From: Balamuthia mandrillaris
Lineage: Eukaryota; Discosea; Longamoebia; Balamuthiidae
Assembly: GCA_031835245.1 (NCBI GenBank)
Contig: JAVKOQ010000120.1
Span: 62,001 to 126,000, forward strand
DNA: 64,000 nt
Direction: 5' to 3'
The notes beneath the pieces are model-generated. The model was not told the origin of the DNA and did no database searches. It saw only the letters and a list, made by a program, of their open reading frames with translations. The translations under genes and the position numbers were made by a program. Shown here one piece after another: positions 62,401-64,000 of this stretch (the stretch's first letter is position 1; the number at the start of each line of letters is the position of its first letter).

Positions 62401-63310
62401 TCCAGAAAACCTGTTGTTAGGATCGAGTCTATGACGATGATACTTGGAGCTGTTGAGGAACATGGCATAGTTGTTCGCGTTAAAGGCACGAAACCTGCTG
62501 GTAATCTTCTGCTTCTTCTTGTCCTTGTTGTTCTTCTTCTTCGCTTCTTCTTTTAAGCTAATACTATTTTATTTCTTTGAAGACTTGGAAATCAAAGAGA
62601 TACGATTGTACTTTGGAGAGAAACAGTTTTGGAACACTCTGAAGAAGGCCATTGGACCCAGCCTCGTGAGGACCTTCCGTCTTATGCTCTATCCCCTCAA
62701 CATCTCGTCCTATATGACTCCCAAATCCTTCCCCAAGAACACAACCCGTACGTTTCTCTCTCTGTCTTCCATTCCTCCTGTTTCTCTCTTCTCTTTTTTC
62801 TCCTCTGACGGCATTTTAATATAGGTTTTGACTTGGAAGTAGCTTTTGGAACGGAAGGAAGGATTCACATCAGCAAAGCAACGCTTATCAAAAAGCTTAA
62901 AGAGTTCAAAAACTTGGTATGCTTATTGTTTTACTTTCTTCTCTTTTGTTTTCTTTCTAATTCACAAAGCTACATGTGAATAAAAGGGCGATCCCAAGGT
63001 GGAGATGCGCTTAGAATATGGCGAGAGCAGTTTTGGATGGAACAGCGAGGGGGTGCTCTTCATCATCGAAACTAGCGCAAGCGACATTCTTCACAGAGCC
63101 AAAACTGGGGCCAGCTTTTATCCAGTGGGACAAGATGATGAAGAGAGAGAAGAAAACAATGCGAAAGAAGAGCAGAGAAAAGGAAAGCAAACAACAGCGA
63201 AAAAACTGACAAAGAAAACATCGGCAAGTGAGGTCAGACGGAGAAAGATGGAAGACGAGGATGCAGAACTTGCCAGAAGGCTGCAAGCTCAATTCGACGC
63301 AGAAACGTAA
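53121..63310 (+). CDS. giant multi-membrane repeat protein with embedded F-box and C-terminal UIM-like helix
   Basis: Not a family I recognise. About 26 exons (first 53121-53261, 53393-53588, 53872-53925, 54090-54174, 54256-54430, 54555-54695, 54772 to about 55140, about 55217-56939, 57115-57261, 57328-57465, 57539-58118, 58207-58604 and so on to 62987-63310) join in phase into roughly 2,500 residues. The first three quarters are some 30 hydrophobic repeats, each with a phosphate-free pattern of QFxxLLLDIPA, then about 12 hydrophobic residues, then T-x-W-R-x-P-x-L. Clear copies: FLCALLDIPASICAVSIVLT, FYCLLLDVPASIALSLIFIT, LLALLIDIPFILCTLFAALF, FALLFLDVPAFVCFVLLLCS. Between repeats lie basic, cytosol-like segments. 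At about 60433-60600 sits an F-box (SLADIPEEILLEIFSYFSAV, VCGQFQRLAEDRALWKRLLL), then further membrane segments, a beta-rich C-terminal region and a final DEDAELARRLQAQFDAET, like a ubiquitin-interacting motif. A membrane-bound ubiquitin-ligase adaptor is inferred. Confidence 0.75.
53263..53385 (+). repeat. (TTTTTATA)n AT-rich intron
   Basis: First intron of the membrane-repeat gene consists of TTTTTATATTT-type units, unlike the CT-rich introns elsewhere. Confidence 0.85.
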
Positions 63311-63369
63311 AAGAAAAGTGGCTCGCTTGGAATAAATAAATAAATAAATAAAGAAAATAAATAATACAG

Positions 63370-64000
63370 TTATCTACACCTCCACCCATCGTTGCGAAGC
63401 TGAAGCAAGTCCTGAAACATAAAACGAAGACGAGAGGCAAGCCTCTTATCTTTCGACAGAACATCCGCCTGGTGAAAGTAATGCTCCAAAGCGGCTTCGT
63501 TGCTGCCCTCCAATTGCTTACCAACTGTCCACATCAGCTTGCAAAACCCCTCCAACTTGGTCCATTGCAAGTTATCATCCTCTTTCAAGTTCCATGATGC
63601 GTCTCCCACTTTTCTCTTCTTCTTTTGTGCCTTCTTCTCTTTCGTTGGCTTCTTCAAATCTTCCATTTTATCTTCTTCTTCTCCATTGTCTCCGTTGTCT
63701 TCTTCTTCAATTTCTTCTTCGCTTTCTTCTTCTTCGTTTGGTTGATGTTGTTCGTCGCAAAAGTCTAAAGCAGGAATTTTGGAGAGGAGAGTATCAGCCA
63801 TGAAAATGATGATCTTTGGGGAGATAAGTCGCGCGTTGAACAACTCTCCTATGAACACTAGATTTCCATACATTCTCTTCTTTCTCTTCAATCGAGAGAG
63901 CTCCTTGTTTTCTTGCTCTTTCGCTTTCTTTTGGAGATGTGCTTCCACTTCGATGGGAAGATGAAATTGTTGACAATGTTGACGTTGGAAAAAGTCAAGG
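63370..64000 (-). CDS. eIF4G-like MIF4G domain protein (3' part)
   Basis: Minus-strand gene whose start lies beyond the window. The readable C-terminal 209 residues match the second half of the eIF4G MIF4G HEAT domain: LDFFQRQHCQQFHLPIEVEA, KKRMYGNLVFIGELFNARLI (animal eIF4G has RRSLGNIKFIGELFKLKML), LEGFCKLMWTVGKQLEG (LECLCRLLTTIGKDL in animals), DKRLASRLRFMFQDLLQLRN and GWRCR at the stop. A long acidic insert (EEEESEEEIEEEDNGD then basic KEKKAQKKKRK) interrupts the domain between the helices. The gene stops directly after MIF4G, so there is no MA3 or W2 domain; a plant eIFiso4G- or DAP5-like short form is possible, but not separable here. It should bind eIF4A and eIF3 in translation initiation. 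Confidence 0.9.
   Translation of the reverse strand, partial: LDFFQRQHCQQFHLPIEVEAHLQKKAKEQENKELSRLKRKKRMYGNLVFIGELFNARLISPKIIIFMADTLLSKIPALDFCDEQHQPNEEEESEEEIEEEDNGDNGEEEDKMEDLKKPTKEKKAQKKKRKVGDASWNLKEDDNLQWTKLEGFCKLMWTVGKQLEGSNEAALEHYFHQADVLSKDKRLASRLRFMFQDLLQLRNDGWRCR

Overview
The window is nuclear DNA of an intron-rich unicellular eukaryote. Twenty-three genes are readable, packed head to tail on both strands, most with many short GT-AG introns of about 55-200 nt. Intron interiors are dominated by (CT)n, (CTT)n or (CTTCTC)n pyrimidine tracts, which produce many false poly-Leu, poly-Ser and poly-Phe reading frames. The gene set (Rac-type GTPase, WH2/central/acidic protein, cortactin-like protein, TRAF7-like, TBCD, CRT-like transporter) points to an amoeboid protist, most likely an amoebozoan. 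That placement is inference; no rRNA or organelle gene is present to test it. I saw no convincing tRNA, CRISPR array, LTR element or DNA transposon.

Layout. 1-2280: 3' part of a gamma-tubulin complex component. 2828-5024: DEP-SH3 protein. 5406-6749: intronless protein with a cryptic HSP20-like domain. 6885-7966 (-): coiled-coil/C1q-like protein with a disturbed frame. 8173-10173: CRT-like transporter. 10516-11956: acidic hypothetical protein. 12633-13241: Rac GTPase. 13760-17190 (-): CCCH/RGG RNA-binding protein. 18104-22674: inositol 5-phosphatase with C2-like and FYVE domains. 22921-25588: three tandem secreted Cys-rich paralogues. 25620-28161 (-): CCA-adding enzyme. 28522-31261: TRAF7-like RING/WD40 protein. 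31519-34858 (-): divergent kinase with an E/Q-repeat N-terminus. 34975-36101: F-box/SPRY protein. 36897-39997: RIG-I/Dicer-type helicase with an N-terminal Zn domain and a C-terminal dsRBD. 40227-40758: 96-residue cortactin-like protein. 41304-47226: TBCD. 47557-about 50043: SET-domain methyltransferase. 50032-52428: WH2/central/acidic-type Arp2/3 activator. 53121-63310: very large multi-membrane repeat protein with an embedded F-box. 63370-64000 (-): 3' part of an eIF4G-like gene.

Themes. Actin control recurs: Rac, a WCA protein and a minimal cortactin, the last two able in principle to act on Arp2/3. Microtubule genes (GCP, TBCD) and ubiquitin adaptors (TRAF7-like, F-box/SPRY, F-box/membrane repeat) also recur. 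There is no operon-like logic; neighbours are probably independent.

The most novel items are the membrane-repeat protein (about 30 copies of a unit carrying an Asp-Ile-Pro-like motif and a Trp-Arg-x-Pro-like motif, then an F-box and a C-terminal ubiquitin-interacting-like helix), the helicase with its unusual domain order and a GC-AG intron inside its DECH box, the minimal cortactin, the secreted Cys-rich trio, and a recurring TGTCGACA(AAAATAA) motif in upstream regions that looks like a promoter element. Exon boundaries were assigned by eye from splice dinucleotides, phase and protein continuity.
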